From CAKZNE01 sp040222435 (GTDB lineage Bacteria > Bacteroidota > Bacteroidia > Flavobacteriales > Schleiferiaceae), in assembly GCA_965212245.1 (NCBI GenBank), contig OZ243107.1, forward strand, positions 1,116,001-1,180,000: 64,000 bases of DNA, given 5' to 3'. This document shows, in pieces, positions 35,591 through 44,074 of the stretch (position 1 is its first letter; the number at the start of each line of letters is the position of its first letter). Below the pieces are notes generated by a model. It did no database searches. It worked only from the letters and a program-made list of their open reading frames with translations, and was not told the DNA's origin. The position numbers and the translations under genes were made by a program.

Positions 35591-36778
35591 ATGAAGACCT
35601 TAAACGACCTGGACCTGAAAGGCCAAAGAGTATTGGTTCGTGTGGATTTTAACGTACCACTTAATGATGCCCTGGAGGTAACGGATGATACACGCATACG
35701 GGCTACTGTGCCTACTATAAAAACTATTATCGAAAAAGGGGGGCGACCTATACTTATGTCGCACTTAGGAAGGCCAAAGGGCTCTTTTGATGCAAAGTTC
35801 AGCCTGAAGTCTATTGTTAAATCAGTTGAAGAACTTACCGGTCATACTGTGCTTTTTGTGGAAGATTGCATAGGAGAAAAGGTGGTTCATAAATCTAGAA
35901 ACCTGAAGGACAATGAGATATTGCTATTAGAGAACCTCCGCTTTTATAATGAGGAAACGGACGGAGATAAAGACTTTGCGCGCAAGCTATCCGAAAATGG
36001 GGATGTATATGTAAATGATGCGTTTGGAACAGCTCACCGTGCTCATGCGAGTACAGCAATTATTGCGGATTTTTTCAATAAAAATAAGGCGGCTGGCTTG
36101 GTAATGGCTGCTGAGATCGAGAATGTAGGAAAGGTTTTAAAGGAGCAGAATCACCCTGTAACGGCATTAGTAGGCGGAGCAAAAGTGTCTTCAAAAATTG
36201 ATATTCTTCAAAACCTTATTCCAAAGCTGGATAATCTCATTATTGGCGGTGGGATGGCTTATACATTTATAAAAGCTCAAGGCGGGTCGATAGGAAAAAG
36301 CCTGGTTGAAAATGATTACCTTAATACAGCAAAGGAAATAATACAACTGGCTGAAAAGCAAGGGGTGAAAATATTTCTTCCGGTTGATTCGGTGAATTCC
36401 GATGAGTTTTCAAACGATGGAAAACAAAGTACTTCCCCATCTGACGCTATTGCAGAAGACTTAATGGGGCTTGACGTTGGGCCGGAAACCTTAGCTGAAA
36501 TAAAGCCGGTAATTGAAGAATCCAAAACCATTCTTTGGAATGGCCCGATGGGTGTTTTTGAGTTTGGGAACTTCGCAAATGGCACCCGTAAGGCTGCTGA
36601 ATATATTGCCGTAGCTACCCAAAACGGGGCATTCAGCCTGGTAGGAGGAGGAGATTCAGTAGCTGCGGTTAAAAAGTTTAATATGCAGGACGAGGTGAGC
36701 TATGTTTCTACAGGTGGTGGAGCTATGCTGGAGTATCTGGAAGGAAAGGTTCTCCCCGGTATAAAAGCGTTAGGTTGA
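35591..36778 (+). CDS. pgk: Phosphoglycerate kinase
   Basis: The ATG at 35591 gives the normal start MKTLNDLDLKGQRVLVRVDF and 395 residues; the upstream extension of the frame runs through the promoter into holB. Family motifs: VRVDFNVPL, ILMSHLGRPKG, LLLENLRFY, YVNDAFGTAHRAHAS, ALVGGAKVSSKI and the nucleotide loop GGGDSVAAVKKF. It makes ATP and 3-phosphoglycerate in glycolysis. The 3' end overlaps the converging cvpA gene by 9 bp. Confidence 0.97.
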   Translation: MKTLNDLDLKGQRVLVRVDFNVPLNDALEVTDDTRIRATVPTIKTIIEKGGRPILMSHLGRPKGSFDAKFSLKSIVKSVEELTGHTVLFVEDCIGEKVVHKSRNLKDNEILLLENLRFYNEETDGDKDFARKLSENGDVYVNDAFGTAHRAHASTAIIADFFNKNKAAGLVMAAEIENVGKVLKEQNHPVTALVGGAKVSSKIDILQNLIPKLDNLIIGGGMAYTFIKAQGGSIGKSLVENDYLNTAKEIIQLAEKQGVKIFLPVDSVNSDEFSNDGKQSTSPSDAIAEDLMGLDVGPETLAEIKPVIEESKTILWNGPMGVFEFGNFANGTRKAAEYIAVATQNGAFSLVGGGDSVAAVKKFNMQDEVSYVSTGGGAMLEYLEGKVLPGIKALG

Positions 36779-37306
36779 TACATTGGGAATACTGTCCAGC
36801 GGGTTTCCATCCGGGATACTGAAACGGAAATAATCTTCCAGTACATCACTGTACTGCAGCAGGTAAGTAAAGGTTGAACTATCCTGAAAGAAAGGTTTTT
36901 CATAATAACCGCCCTGGTAAAGAAAGGGATGTATAAAGTGAGTAAGTATGAGCAAAATGATCAGCATTTTACTTAATCCAAAAAGCCCCCCCAGTATACG
37001 GTTTACCAGGCCTAAAGCTAAAAACCCCAGCATTTTGGTTAAGGCGCGGCTAAGTACGAAAACTATGATTACTACTACTGTGAATATAAGCACGTAAGCC
37101 AGAATGCGGGTTCCTGTGCCGGGTTCATCAATGTATCCGGAAAGAACAAGAAATACGTCATCAGCAAAGGCATGTGCAATAAGAATCCCGCCAACTAAAG
37201 CAAGCAGAGAGGCCAGCTCATTGACAAAGCCTTTATAAAGCCCGCGGGCCAGGCCAAAGACAAGAGGGGTAAGAATTAGAAAGTCAAGTAAGTTTAACGA
37301 GCCCAT
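36770..37306 (-). CDS. CvpA-family membrane protein
   Basis: A 178-residue inner-membrane protein with four hydrophobic segments. The CvpA pattern is clear at the N-terminus: LLDFLILTPLVFGLARGLYK, then GFVNELASLLALVGGILIAH, followed by VLSRALTKMLGFLALGLVNR and ILGGLFGLSKMLIILLIL. CvpA proteins are linked to colicin V production, envelope stress and purine metabolism; the mechanism is unknown. Its start is 6 bp from that of the divergent small gene at 37313. Confidence 0.85.
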   Translation of the reverse strand: MGSLNLLDFLILTPLVFGLARGLYKGFVNELASLLALVGGILIAHAFADDVFLVLSGYIDEPGTGTRILAYVLIFTVVVIIVFVLSRALTKMLGFLALGLVNRILGGLFGLSKMLIILLILTHFIHPFLYQGGYYEKPFFQDSSTFTYLLQYSDVLEDYFRFSIPDGNPLDSIPNVST

Positions 37307-37312
37307 TTTCTG

Positions 37313-37690
37313 GTGGGTGAAGATATAAAGAAAGAAAAAGTGTTATCAGAAGACTTAAAGGAAAACTGGGAAAAGATATTGGATAAGTTAGGAAACGACT
37401 TTGGAGATGGTGAAAAGCCGGACCTTGATGCCATACTTTTTCTCATAGGTGTACAAGAGCTGGGAGTAGGGAAAAGAAGGTTTAAGAAAGACGAAAAAAT
37501 CAACCTGATGCACATTGCCATCTGCCGGATATTAGAACCTTACGGGTACTATGAGTATGAAGGTGTGGACGCTGATGGCTGGCCGCATTTTACTCTAAAG
37601 GAAAAACTGCCTTTTCTGAAGTCTGGAGAACAAACGGTATTGATGAAAGAAGCGGTAGTTCGCTATTTTAAAGACAATAGCGTTTTATAG
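37313..37690 (+). CDS. Conserved hypothetical cytosolic protein
   Basis: A 125-residue acidic/basic protein, start GTG 37313; an in-frame TAA at 37295 prevents a longer protein. It has no signal or membrane segment. Distinct stretches are PDLDAILFLIGVQELGVG, NLMHIAICRILEPYGYYEYE and DADGWPHFTLKE. I do not recognise a named domain, though the sequence has the look of a conserved Flavobacteriia protein. Its start nearly abuts that of cvpA on the other strand, so the two promoters must overlap the opposing genes. Its 3' end overlaps the converging lipoprotein gene by 6 bp. Confidence 0.6.
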   Translation: MGEDIKKEKVLSEDLKENWEKILDKLGNDFGDGEKPDLDAILFLIGVQELGVGKRRFKKDEKINLMHIAICRILEPYGYYEYEGVDADGWPHFTLKEKLPFLKSGEQTVLMKEAVVRYFKDNSVL

Positions 37691-38089
37691 AACACAACCT
37701 TCAGCCTCAGGATCGTATGGCTGAATATAAACGGTTTGATATACGTGATCATTGGGTTCCAGTCTTACAAAAGTACACCCAATGTAAGTGTAGGTAATCT
37801 GGGAGCCGTTTATATCACGACCGCGGGAGGCACGTACCTGAAAAACAGCATCCTTATCATATTCAAAGGTTATCTCCCCCAGCTCATCAGAGTAGCCCGT
37901 AAAAGACAAGCCACTAACCGTGCGTGGAACATATACTTCCACCAATGAGTTTTGAATTCGGGTACTGTCGGCTAAAGTTTTTACAATTACGGTGAAAGTA
38001 TACTCCGGGTTTTGATCAATCTTTTTGCAAGCCAAAAGGCCTGCACACAACAAAAGAGAAAAAGGGATAATTAAAGACTTCTTTATCAT
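37685..38089 (-). CDS. Small lipoprotein, paralogue of its neighbour
   Basis: A 134-residue protein with lipobox GLLAC (Cys21). The mature part looks like a carboxypeptidase-regulatory/Ig-like beta-sandwich: FTVIVKTLADSTRIQNSLVE, VYVPRTVSG, DELGEITFEYDKDAVFQVRA, CTFVRLEPNDHVYQTVYI. The adjacent gene encodes a protein of the same length and layout, so the pair arose by duplication. Function unknown; probably periplasmic or surface-attached. It lies 14 bp downstream of its paralogue and is likely co-transcribed. Confidence 0.7.
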   Translation of the reverse strand: MIKKSLIIPFSLLLCAGLLACKKIDQNPEYTFTVIVKTLADSTRIQNSLVEVYVPRTVSGLSFTGYSDELGEITFEYDKDAVFQVRASRGRDINGSQITYTYIGCTFVRLEPNDHVYQTVYIQPYDPEAEGCVL

Positions 38090-38103
38090 TTCAATTTACC
38101 GTT

Positions 38104-38478
38104 TCAGTTTAAGGCATCACAACCATTTTCATCTTCCTGGCTGGGCGCTTTCATATCCACCACTACCACTTGAGGCCCTCTTTCTATTTCAGCAAACCCA
38201 CATCCTTTAAAAGTTCCTTTTCCCGCAAAGATCTCTACAATAGCCTTATTATTCAATTTGATTTCATCTGTCTCACCATTCTCATCAGTGTAAATAAAAT
38301 AATCAACAAATGTGGGGCTTACGGGTGCATATATATGAACTAAAGCATTTTGAATGGTTATGGTATCGTTAACCGTAACTCTTACTTTAAGAAGATACTT
38401 GTCATCATCCTTTGAGCAGGAGTATGAAAGCATTAAAGTCATACTGAAAAGCAAGGCCAGGGTCAGCAGTTTTTTCAT
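38104..38478 (-). CDS. Small lipoprotein, paralogue of its neighbour
   Basis: I take ATG 38478 (MKKLLTLALLFSMTLMLSYS, lipid Cys21 in SYSC), four codons inside the longest frame. The 124-residue protein repeats the neighbour's pattern: VRVTVNDTITIQNALVHIYA, then YTDENGETDEIKLNNKAIVE, then CGFAEIERGPQVVVVDM. A TATATTTG -7 box lies on the minus strand at 38513-38520. It is divergent from pheS. Function unknown. Confidence 0.7.
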   Translation of the reverse strand: MKKLLTLALLFSMTLMLSYSCSKDDDKYLLKVRVTVNDTITIQNALVHIYAPVSPTFVDYFIYTDENGETDEIKLNNKAIVEIFAGKGTFKGCGFAEIERGPQVVVVDMKAPSQEDENGCDALN

Positions 38479-38554
38479 AGGTTGCGGCAAATTTTCACAT
38501 CTTTGCGGATCACAAATATAACAAATAACGTATTCCTTAGACTTTTAGCCTGAT

Positions 38555-39574
38555 ATGGAAGAAAAAATCAAGGTGTTTTTGCAGGAAGTTGAAGATTTCA
38601 ACAGCACAGATGAGCAGGAAATCGAAAGTTTTCGAATCCGTTTACTGAGCCGAAAAGGTCAGATTCCGGCTCTTTTTGACGAGTTCAAAAAACTTGATGG
38701 TGATGAAAAGCGGAAGTTTGGAAAACCACTGAACGAACTAAAGCAAAAGGCCCTGACCAGGGTAGAAGAACTCAAAGCTTCTGCGGGCAATTCGGTTCGA
38801 GCTAAGGAAAAATTTGACCTTACCAGACCTGTACCTTCTGGCTTTATGGGCTCACGACACCCGGTAAATCTGGTAAAAAACGAAATTGTAGATATTTTCA
38901 AGAGGATTGGGTTTAATGTTTCTGAAGGACCCGAAATAGAGGATGACTGGCACAATTTCACCGCCTTAAATTTTCCGGAAGAGCACCCGGCCCGCGATAT
39001 GCAGGATACGTTTTTTGTAGCCAGAAACCCTGAGTGGGCTCTGCGCACTCACACCAGCAGCGTTCAGGTACGTGCTATGGAGTCACAAAAACTACCCATC
39101 CGAACCATTTCCCCGGGTAGAGTATTCCGCAACGAAGCTATTTCCGCCCGTTCCCATTGTATTTTCCATCAGGTAGAGGGGCTTTACATTGATCGGAATG
39201 TGAGCTTTGCAGACCTTAAACAAACACTTCTTTATTTTGCCCGCGAATTTTTTGGGAAGGACACCCGGATACGGTTACGCCCAAGCTATTTTCCCTTTAC
39301 CGAGCCCAGTGCGGAGATGGATGTATACTGGGGCCTTGAGGATGAGGTAGACTACCGCATGACCAAAGGAACCGGCTGGCTGGAGGTAATGGGTTGCGGA
39401 ATGGTAGACCCTAATGTATTGGAGAATTGTGGTATTGACCCAAATGAATATTCAGGCTATGCTTTCGGCATGGGAGTAGAGCGCATTGCGATGCAGCGCT
39501 ACCAGATCAGTGATATTCGTTTACTTTTTGAAAACGACATTCGTTTCCTGGAACAATTCCAAACGGCTCTTTAA
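38555..39574 (+). CDS. pheS: Phenylalanyl-tRNA synthetase alpha subunit
   Basis: A 339-residue class II synthetase subunit. An N-terminal coiled-coil (tRNA-binding) region of ~85 residues precedes the catalytic core with HPVNLVKNEIVDIFKRIGF, GPEIEDDWHNFTALNFPEEH, the motif 2 loop RVFRNEAISARSHCIFHQVE and motif 3 GYAFGMGVERIAMQRYQI. It charges tRNA-Phe together with PheT, which is not in this window. Its 3' end overlaps the converging DCoH-like gene by 4 bp. Confidence 0.96.
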   Translation: MEEKIKVFLQEVEDFNSTDEQEIESFRIRLLSRKGQIPALFDEFKKLDGDEKRKFGKPLNELKQKALTRVEELKASAGNSVRAKEKFDLTRPVPSGFMGSRHPVNLVKNEIVDIFKRIGFNVSEGPEIEDDWHNFTALNFPEEHPARDMQDTFFVARNPEWALRTHTSSVQVRAMESQKLPIRTISPGRVFRNEAISARSHCIFHQVEGLYIDRNVSFADLKQTLLYFAREFFGKDTRIRLRPSYFPFTEPSAEMDVYWGLEDEVDYRMTKGTGWLEVMGCGMVDPNVLENCGIDPNEYSGYAFGMGVERIAMQRYQISDIRLLFENDIRFLEQFQTAL

Positions 39575-39816
39575 ACCAAAGAATCTATTTTTTTAGCGAG
39601 AGACCGGTCTTTATCGGTTATTTTACTACCATCATCATGAGTGGTGAGGGAAAGGGTTACTTTGTTGTATACATTCTCAATTTCCGGGTGGTGCTGATCT
39701 TTTTCAGCAGCAAAAGCTACCCGGGTTAAAAACGCAAAGGCTTCTGTGAAATCACTGAACTCAAAATGCCTTACTAATTTGTTATTTTTCTCTTCCCAAC
39801 GCATAAGCTTATTCAA
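39571..39816 (-). CDS. Pterin-4a-carbinolamine dehydratase-like protein
   Basis: An 81-residue DCoH/PhhB-family protein. The signature is DQHHPEIENVYNKVTLSLTT, with the tandem catalytic His pair, then HDDGSKITDKDRSLAKKID. An alternative ATG at 39804 (MRWEEKNNK) would avoid the 8-bp overlap with pyk. The family dehydrates 4a-hydroxytetrahydropterin and some members bind regulatory proteins. No aromatic amino-acid hydroxylase is seen nearby, so the substrate context is unknown. Confidence 0.85.
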   Translation of the reverse strand: MNKLMRWEEKNNKLVRHFEFSDFTEAFAFLTRVAFAAEKDQHHPEIENVYNKVTLSLTTHDDGSKITDKDRSLAKKIDSLV

Positions 39817-41233
39817 TTTGACTGATTTTTAGCATATTAGTCATACCGCTCTCAAAGATTGGCATACTGGCGATTTTAATGACCATATCGCCTTCACTAA
39901 CCAAAGCTTTTTCCTTAACAATACGCTTTACATCAGCAAAAGTTGAATCCGTACTTACCATTTTATCATAATAATATCCTCGAACGCCCCAAATAAGGCT
40001 GAGCATATTAAGAATAGAACGATTGGCAGTAAACACTATGATGTTGGTTTTAGGCCGGTGGGAAGAGATCTTGAAGCCGGTATATCCACTGAAAGTCATA
40101 GTAAGAATGGCTGAAGCCCCTACCTGGTCTGCAATTTTACTGGCATTATAACAAATGGAATCTGTAATAAAGCGGTCATTTCGGTAACGGGGAGGGTTTT
40201 CTCCCTTTGTTTGTACTTGTCCGCTTTCTTCTACATGTGAAACAATTTTCGTCATAGCCTGGATTACCTGAACCGGGAATTTACCTACTGAGGTTTCACC
40301 ACTTAACATAACAGCGTCCGCACCGTCCAGCACCGAATTAGCCACATCATTCACTTCAGCCCGGGTTGGAGTAAGGCTTTCTATCATGCTTTCCATCATT
40401 TGGGTGGCAATAACCACGGGCCGGGCCATCTTATGACATTTGTTAACTATCATTTTCTGGATGAGCGGAACCCCCTGCATAGGCACTTCAACGCCCAGGT
40501 CGCCCCGTGCCACCATAATAGCATCAGTAGCCTCTATGATGCCGTCAATTTCAACTACGGCCTCTGGCTTTTCTATTTTAGAAATAATACGGGAGGGCGC
40601 TTTATTTTTATCAATAATGCTACGGAGCTCTTTTACATCTTCAGGAGATCGGACAAATGAAAGTCCGATCCACTCCACTTTATGTTTTAGGGCAACCTTG
40701 AGGTCTTCAATATCTTTTTTGGTTAAGCAAGGCAAGGATATTTTGGTATTAGGCAGGTTTACCCCTTTCTTGGATTTTAAAGGCCCACCCTGAATTACCT
40801 TGGCTTTAACCGTATCGATAAGATTGGTTTCAATGATTTCCATTACCAGCTTACCATCATCAAGGAGAATGCGTTCACCCTCCTTAACATCTTTAGGAAA
40901 CTGGTTATAATTCATATATACCTCACGAGCAGTACCTTCTTTTTTGGTATTGGTAAACATGAGCACATCACCTTGCTTTACTATAGCCCCTTCCTCTACC
41001 GTTCCAATACGGAGCTTTGGCCCTTGCAGGTCGGCCAGGATAGCAATGTTAAGGTCATGTTTGTCATTAAGTGAGCGCACCTTGTGTATAAGGTCTTCTG
41101 CATCTTCATGGCTACTGTGCGAAAAGTTGATGCGGAAAACGTTAACTCCGGACTTAACCATATCATACATGATATTGATATCAGAAGATGCGGGTCCAAG
41201 CGTTGCAATAATTTTAGTTTTGTTAAAAGCCAT
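39809..41233 (-). CDS. pyk: Pyruvate kinase
   Basis: The ATG at 41233 (MAFNKTKIIATLGPASSD) is preferred over one two codons upstream; it gives 474 residues. Motifs: NFSHSSHEDA, ILADLQGPKLRIG, the active-site signature region RIISKIEKPEAV, MVARGDLGVEVP, and VIATQMMESMIESLTPTRAE. It converts phosphoenolpyruvate and ADP to pyruvate and ATP. It lies downstream of the rnc and IPExxxVDY genes on the same strand and has no visible separate promoter. Confidence 0.97.
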   Translation of the reverse strand: MAFNKTKIIATLGPASSDINIMYDMVKSGVNVFRINFSHSSHEDAEDLIHKVRSLNDKHDLNIAILADLQGPKLRIGTVEEGAIVKQGDVLMFTNTKKEGTAREVYMNYNQFPKDVKEGERILLDDGKLVMEIIETNLIDTVKAKVIQGGPLKSKKGVNLPNTKISLPCLTKKDIEDLKVALKHKVEWIGLSFVRSPEDVKELRSIIDKNKAPSRIISKIEKPEAVVEIDGIIEATDAIMVARGDLGVEVPMQGVPLIQKMIVNKCHKMARPVVIATQMMESMIESLTPTRAEVNDVANSVLDGADAVMLSGETSVGKFPVQVIQAMTKIVSHVEESGQVQTKGENPPRYRNDRFITDSICYNASKIADQVGASAILTMTFSGYTGFKISSHRPKTNIIVFTANRSILNMLSLIWGVRGYYYDKMVSTDSTFADVKRIVKEKALVSEGDMVIKIASMPIFESGMTNMLKISQIE

Positions 41234-41235
41234 GT

Positions 41236-41712
41236 TCAATTGGGTAATAAATGGTGAATATTTTTAGTTGTTGTCAGGTCAATTGTTTCCAATGCCCGAA
41301 CGTGAGGCATTTTCTTAAGCGTATTAACCCACTCTTTTTCTTGTTTTGCGCTGGCTTCTCCTTCTACCAACAAAAAAAAATCAATAATCTTTAGAGAGGC
41401 GACCAGCGGAAGGCCCGAGATAATGTAGGCTTGCGAAGGTATGGTTTCTTCTTGGCCTGCCCATGGGTTCTTATTGGCTATTAAAGACCATTGCAAGCCC
41501 ACTACCTCATCATGATAAGTGAACTGAGTATAGTTTACCGGGGTTCCCTTATGCACCAGGAGCTTATCATTATTGCAACGTTTTAGTTGCAGTAACAAAG
41601 AATTATTGATAAAATAACATAAACGGTAGGCTGGCAGGTCACTTACCAAACCAAAAACCTTTACTTCATCAAAATAAAAGGTATCATCAAGCTTTAACTT
41701 CCGGCCACTCAT
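41236..41712 (-). CDS. IPExxxVDY-family protein
   Basis: A 158-residue cytosolic protein. It matches the family found beside rnc and pyk in Bacteroidota: SDLPAYRLCYFINNSLLLQL, then LQWSLIANKNPW, then ISGLPLVASLKIIDFFLLVE and a C-terminal ALETIDLTTTKN. The family-naming motif is itself degenerate here: VDLTT-like is present but IPE is not obvious. Function unknown. It overlaps rnc by 4 bp upstream, and its stop abuts pyk. Confidence 0.75.
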   Translation of the reverse strand: MSGRKLKLDDTFYFDEVKVFGLVSDLPAYRLCYFINNSLLLQLKRCNNDKLLVHKGTPVNYTQFTYHDEVVGLQWSLIANKNPWAGQEETIPSQAYIISGLPLVASLKIIDFFLLVEGEASAKQEKEWVNTLKKMPHVRALETIDLTTTKNIHHLLPN

Positions 41713-42437
41713 GATGATTCTTCTGTAATAGCCTGGTATGCCAAGCGGGCGGCTTCCTCTTCCGCTCGTTTTTTACTGGTTCCTTTACCTGTGCTCAGAG
41801 CTTTGCCATCCAGTAAAATAGTGATTTCATATTTACGGGCATGACTTTCACCCCAGCACCCGGTTACATCAAATACAATTTGCCGCTTATTTTTTTGCCC
41901 CCATTCCAGTAAAGCACCTTTATGGCTGGCAATACGGTGTTCTAATTTTTTAAGATCAACCTGCTGCTTAAGCACTTTTTCCTCAATAAAAGTCTGACAA
42001 TCGCGGTAACCACGGTCCAGATAAATGGCTCCTATAAGCGCTTCTATAGCATCACCATAGATGGATTTTGCATGGGTGTTACGGGGTGTTTTTTTAACCA
42101 GCATTTTATGCAGGCCAATCTGAATGGCCAGCTGATTCATATGCTTACGACTTACAATCTTGCTGCGCATACTGGTTAAAAAACCTTCGCCAGCCTTTGG
42201 GTATTGCTCATACAGGTAGTTGGCTACTACTGCACCTAAAATAGCATCTCCTAAGAATTCCAGTCGCTGGTTATTGAATTTCCGGCCCTTATTTTCACGT
42301 GAAGCAGAACTATGACGCAAGGCAAGCTCATAAAAGCCACTGGAGCGTGGTTTGAAACCGGTAACTTTTTCTATATCAAAAAAAAAGTTCCCATCTTTCT
42401 TAAAGCGGGAACTAATCTTTTTAAACCACTTGATCAT
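41709..42437 (-). CDS. rnc: Ribonuclease III
   Basis: A 242-residue RNase III. The catalytic signature is NQRLEFLGDAILGAVVANYL, with a second acidic site in YGDAIEALIGAIYLDRG. A C-terminal double-stranded-RNA-binding domain follows (GALLEWGQKNKRQIVFDVTG, GTSKKRAEEEAARLAYQAI). It processes rRNA and other double-stranded RNAs. It starts at the base after the fabF stop, so it is translated from the same message. Confidence 0.96.
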   Translation of the reverse strand: MIKWFKKISSRFKKDGNFFFDIEKVTGFKPRSSGFYELALRHSSASRENKGRKFNNQRLEFLGDAILGAVVANYLYEQYPKAGEGFLTSMRSKIVSRKHMNQLAIQIGLHKMLVKKTPRNTHAKSIYGDAIEALIGAIYLDRGYRDCQTFIEEKVLKQQVDLKKLEHRIASHKGALLEWGQKNKRQIVFDVTGCWGESHARKYEITILLDGKALSTGKGTSKKRAEEEAARLAYQAITEESS

Positions 42438-43688
42438 TTATTGATACTTCCTCACTAATACAGATGCGTTATGCCCTCCAAAGCCGAATGTGTTGCTGAT
42501 AGCTGCACGCACTTCTTTTTTCTGAGCTTCTCCAAAGGTAAGATTAAGCCGGTTATTGATCTCCGGATCATCCGTAAAATGATTAATGGTAGGCGGGATT
42601 GTGTTTTCCCGAACCGACATAATAGCTGCAATAGTTTCAATAGCGCCCGCAGCTCCCAAAAGATGCCCGGTCATGGATTTGGTAGAACTGATGTTCAGGG
42701 AATAGGCCTCTTCCCCGAATACGGATGTGATGGCCTTAAGTTCGGCTACATCACCCAATGGGGTAGAAGTACCGTGCACATTAATGTAATCAACATCAGA
42801 AGGCTTCATATTGGAATCACGTAAAACGTTTTCCATTACGGCCTTGGCGCCCAGTCCTTCAGGGTGCGGAGCGGTAATATGGTGAGCATCTGCAGACATT
42901 CCTCCACCGCAGATTTCCGCGTAAATGGTGGCACCCCTGCGTTTAGCGTGCTCATATTCTTCAAGAACAATGCAACCCGCACCTTCACCCAGCACAAAAC
43001 CATCACGATCCTTATCAAAAGGACGACTGGCTGTTTCCGGGCTATCGTTACGGGTGCTCAGGGCATGCATAGCATTAAAACCGCCCATACCTGCTTCATT
43101 TACTGCCGCTTCACTACCTCCCGTAACACAAGCATCCATCATACCCAGGCGGATATAATTGAAACTATCAATAAGAGCGTTGGTGGAGGAAGCACATGCC
43201 GAAACGGTTGCAAAATTAGGTCCCCGGAAACCATATTTCATAGAAATATGGCCCGGGGCAATATCTACAATCATCTTAGGAATGAAGAAAGGGTTAAAGC
43301 GTGGTGTGCCATCGCCTTTGGCATAGGAAAGGCTTTCCTGCAAAAATGTGTCGAGACCACCAATACCGGAACCCCAGATCACACCAACCCGAGCTGGGTC
43401 AATATCCGATCCGGCCAGCCCACTGTCATTCACTGCTTCATCGGCCACTACCATGGCAAATTGACTAAAACGATCCATTTTGCGGGCTTCTTTACGATCC
43501 ATAAATTCTGTAGGGTCAAAACCCTTTACCTCACAGGCAAACTGTGTTTTGAATTTAGAGGCATCGAAAAGAGTGATAGGTGCTGCTCCGCTTTTTCCTG
43601 AGATCAAACCCTGCCAATAATCCTGCAGGTTATTTCCCAGGGGCGTAAGCGCTCCAAGTCCGGTTACAACTACCCTTTTTAACTCCAT
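42438..43688 (-). CDS. fabF: 3-oxoacyl-ACP synthase II (KAS II)
   Basis: The ATG at 43688 (MELKRVVVTGLGALTPLGNN) is the standard start, giving 416 residues; the longer frame adds an untypical tail. The Cys-His-His triad is visible: Cys in TVSACASSTNAL, His in NVHGTSTPLGD and His in SMTGHLLGAAGAIE. It extends the fatty-acid chain using malonyl-ACP. It follows acpP by 13 bp and precedes rnc without a gap: acpP-fabF-rnc is a classical gene order. Confidence 0.97.
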   Translation of the reverse strand: MELKRVVVTGLGALTPLGNNLQDYWQGLISGKSGAAPITLFDASKFKTQFACEVKGFDPTEFMDRKEARKMDRFSQFAMVVADEAVNDSGLAGSDIDPARVGVIWGSGIGGLDTFLQESLSYAKGDGTPRFNPFFIPKMIVDIAPGHISMKYGFRGPNFATVSACASSTNALIDSFNYIRLGMMDACVTGGSEAAVNEAGMGGFNAMHALSTRNDSPETASRPFDKDRDGFVLGEGAGCIVLEEYEHAKRRGATIYAEICGGGMSADAHHITAPHPEGLGAKAVMENVLRDSNMKPSDVDYINVHGTSTPLGDVAELKAITSVFGEEAYSLNISSTKSMTGHLLGAAGAIETIAAIMSVRENTIPPTINHFTDDPEINNRLNLTFGEAQKKEVRAAISNTFGFGGHNASVLVRKYQ

Positions 43689-43701
43689 AGAATGATTTAA
43701 G

Positions 43702-43938
43702 TTATTTTTTAGCTTCTTCAATGTAAGCCACAGCCTGACCTACGGTAGCAATGTTTTCAGCCTGATCATCGGGGATCTGGATATCAAACTCTTTTTCAAA
43801 TTCCATGATCAATTCCACTGTGTCCAAAGAGTCGGCCCCTAAGTCGTTGGTGAAACTAGCTTCGTTAGTTACTTCGTTTTCGTCTACGCCAAGCTTATCA
43901 ACGATAATAGCTTTTACTTTTGAAGCGATGTCTGACAT
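43702..43938 (-). CDS. acpP: Acyl carrier protein
   Basis: A 78-residue acidic protein with the phosphopantetheine-attachment motif GADSLDTVELIMEFEKEF; the Ser of DSL carries the prosthetic group. It is the first gene of acpP-fabF-rnc and has its own promoter. Confidence 0.97.
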   Translation of the reverse strand: MSDIASKVKAIIVDKLGVDENEVTNEASFTNDLGADSLDTVELIMEFEKEFDIQIPDDQAENIATVGQAVAYIEEAKK

Positions 43939-43967
43939 AATGTTTTTATTTAGAAATTAGTAAGCTG

Positions 43968-43995
43968 CAAAGAAAGTAAATTTATCAAAAATCAA
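43968..43995 (-). promoter_or_regulatory. Probable promoter of acpP-fabF-rnc
   Basis: On the minus strand: TTG, 17-nt spacer, TTTCTTTG, one mismatch to TAnnTTTG. It lies about 30 bp before the acpP start. A plus-strand TACCTTTG box for purN (44005-44012) sits back to back with it. Confidence 0.5.
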
Positions 43996-44004
43996 ACAAA
44001 CCCG

Positions 44005-44012
44005 TACCTTTG
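44005..44012 (+). promoter_or_regulatory. Putative -7 element of purN
   Basis: TACCTTTG followed by CG is an exact TAnnTTTG match, 62 bp before the purN ATG. No TTG at -33 spacing. Confidence 0.4.
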
Positions 44013-44074
44013 CGAAAACTCCCAAGAATCCAGTAAATTAGCCTAATCGAATTAATTCTGTATCCCACTTACTC

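Noticed and set aside
42296..42311. A third CACGTG-centred motif (TTCACGTGAAGCA) inside rnc, considered as parS
   Set aside because: It has three mismatches to the 16-mer parS consensus and lies in coding sequence; likely chance.
42864..43601. A 245-codon open frame antisense to fabF
   Set aside because: It is a codon-bias shadow of fabF: no family resemblance, fabF reads perfectly.
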